Below the pieces are notes generated by a model. The model was not told the DNA's origin, searched no databases, and saw only the letters and a list, made by a program, of their open reading frames with translations. The translations under genes and the position numbers were made by a program. Positions 7,772 through 8,282 of a DNA stretch of 8,282 bases are shown piece by piece. The stretch lies in contig JANXVK010000647.1 in NCBI GenBank assembly GCA_025351675.1, forward strand, positions 1-8,282, read 5' to 3'. This stretch comes from Rhizobacter sp. (GTDB taxonomy: Bacteria > Pseudomonadota > Gammaproteobacteria > Burkholderiales > Burkholderiaceae_C). Each line of letters starts with the position of its first letter. Position 1 is the stretch's first letter.

Positions 7772-7890
7772 TGCGCCGGGCCGCCGCGCCGGGCCGCCCC
7801 AGGCAAGGCCCGACCAAGGATTACGAAGGGGCCTTTTCGTGGCCTTTGGAGGGTCGCTCGCCGTACCCGGCAAGCGAGGTTCTGTCATGA
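7771..7890 (+). CDS. Possible 39-codon linker ORF between the COG4255 gene and recJ
   Basis: The ATG at 7771 overlaps the preceding stop (TGATG) and is preceded by GGAGG (7759-7763) at 7-nt spacing. The ORF ends in TGA at 7888-7890, overlapping the recJ ATG as ATGA. The peptide (MRRAAAPGRPRQGPTKDYEG and onward, ending YPASEVLS) has no domain I recognise and is basic at its start. Good ribosome site and overlaps at both ends favour translation as a coupling leader, but a short ORF in GC-rich DNA can arise by chance. It overlaps the hairpins at 7805-7847 and 7851-7879. Confidence 0.3.
   Translation: MRRAAAPGRPRQGPTKDYEGAFSWPLEGRSPYPASEVLS
7805..7847 (+). promoter_or_regulatory. Two mutually exclusive hairpins in the recJ leader
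   Basis: AAGGCCC (7805-7811) can pair with GGGCCTT (7829-7835), which is followed by only two more Ts (weak terminator). Alternatively 7827-7833 (AGGGGCC) can pair with 7841-7847 (GGCCTTT) around TTTTCGT, using two G-U pairs. Both need bases 7829-7833, so only one can form. Function as an attenuator is inference. Confidence 0.3.
7851..7879 (+). repeat. REP-like hairpin overlapping the recJ ribosome binding site
   Basis: GCCG (7860-7863) pairs with CGGC (7868-7871) around TACC. After one C-A mismatch, TCGCT (7854-7858) pairs with AGCGA (7873-7877). The block is 23/29 identical, without gaps, to 2778-2806, and two of the differences are compensatory pairs. The recJ Shine-Dalgarno GAGG (7876-7879) is half inside the stem. 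Confidence 0.55.
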
Positions 7891-8282
7891 CTCACGCACC
7901 CACGATCAAGCTGCGTGATCCCCCGCCGCGCGCCGTCTGGGCGCTCGAGCAGGCGGGCGTGCCGCCGCTGCTCGCGCGCCTGTTCGCGGGCCGCGGCGTA
8001 CGCACACCCGACGAGCTCGACGACGGTCTCGCGCGCCTGCTGCCGCCGGCGGCGCTGCTCGGCGTGCAGGCCGCGGCGCGCTTTCTCGCCGACGCGATTG
8101 CGCGGCAGCGCCGCATCTGCGTCGTCGCCGACTACGACTGCGATGGCGCGACCGCCTGCGCCGTCGCGCTGCGCGGGTTGAAGCTGCTCGGCGCCGCGCC
8201 CGACACGCTGCACTACGTCGTGCCCGACCGCGCGATCCACGGCTACGGGCTCACGCCGCCGATCGTCGACCTCGCTCGCGCG
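7887..8282 (+). CDS. recJ: RecJ single-stranded-DNA 5'-3' exonuclease, N-terminal part
   Basis: The frame is open from 7887 to the window edge and gives the first 132 residues; a full RecJ has about 560-580. RecJ degrades single-stranded DNA 5' to 3' in recombination and mismatch/base-excision repair. The DHH-family motif I VADYDCDGATACAV has metal-binding aspartates Asp82, Asp84 and Asp86. It is followed by HYVVPDRAIHGYGLTPPIV (109-127), which matches the VPNRxxxGYGLS region of RecJ. The N-terminal helix region with RGVRTPDELDDGL (36-48) is also typical. The start ATG has GAGG (7876-7879) 7 nt upstream. The variant DYDCDG, with Cys in the variable position, is acceptable for the family. It is probably co-transcribed with the COG4255 gene. 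Confidence 0.93.
   Translation, partial: MTHAPTIKLRDPPPRAVWALEQAGVPPLLARLFAGRGVRTPDELDDGLARLLPPAALLGVQAAARFLADAIARQRRICVVADYDCDGATACAVALRGLKLLGAAPDTLHYVVPDRAIHGYGLTPPIVDLARA

Overview
The window is very GC-rich, densely coding bacterial DNA. The predicted proteins resemble Betaproteobacteria of the order Burkholderiales (Rubrivivax/Leptothrix/Ideonella-like). This placement rests on protein style and gene neighbourhood (lol genes near a COG4255 gene and recJ), not on a marker gene or a database search.

Layout: (1) 3-587, plus strand: C-terminal part of a GGDEF diguanylate cyclase whose N-terminus lies outside the window. (2) 757-4082, minus strand: a three-gene operon read right to left. It comprises two tandem LolC/E-type permeases (2814-4082, then 1460-2821) and the ATPase LolD (757-1467). 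Each junction is an 8-nt start/stop overlap of the form ATGA(A/G)TGA. (3) 4083-4368: a divergent intergenic region with several hairpins and a 14-nt palindrome. (4) 4369-6734, plus strand: a DUF6351-type exported, probably lipid-anchored, hydrolase-like protein, split by a one-base frameshift in a CCC run near 4764-4766. An intrinsic terminator follows at 6753-6784. (5) 6830-7771, plus strand: the COG4255 protein often labelled phosphoglycerate mutase. (6) 7771-7890: a possible 39-codon linker ORF. (7) 7887-8282: the start of recJ, cut by the window end.

The Lol genes form the inner-membrane ABC transporter that releases mature lipoproteins to LolA. The DUF6351 protein next door carries a lipoprotein-like signal and would be a client if intact. 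The COG4255 gene and recJ look like one transcription unit joined through overlapping codons.

The observations most worth a second look are these. The two Lol permeases are clearly paralogous but differ in the periplasmic Hook-like loop. A hairpin of about 29 nt occurs twice (2778-2806 and 7851-7879) with compensatory base-pair changes, and a weaker relative lies at 4110-4133; this suggests a small dispersed REP-like family. The recJ copy overlaps the recJ ribosome binding site and lies inside the linker ORF. I found no CRISPR array, tRNA, rRNA or insertion sequence.
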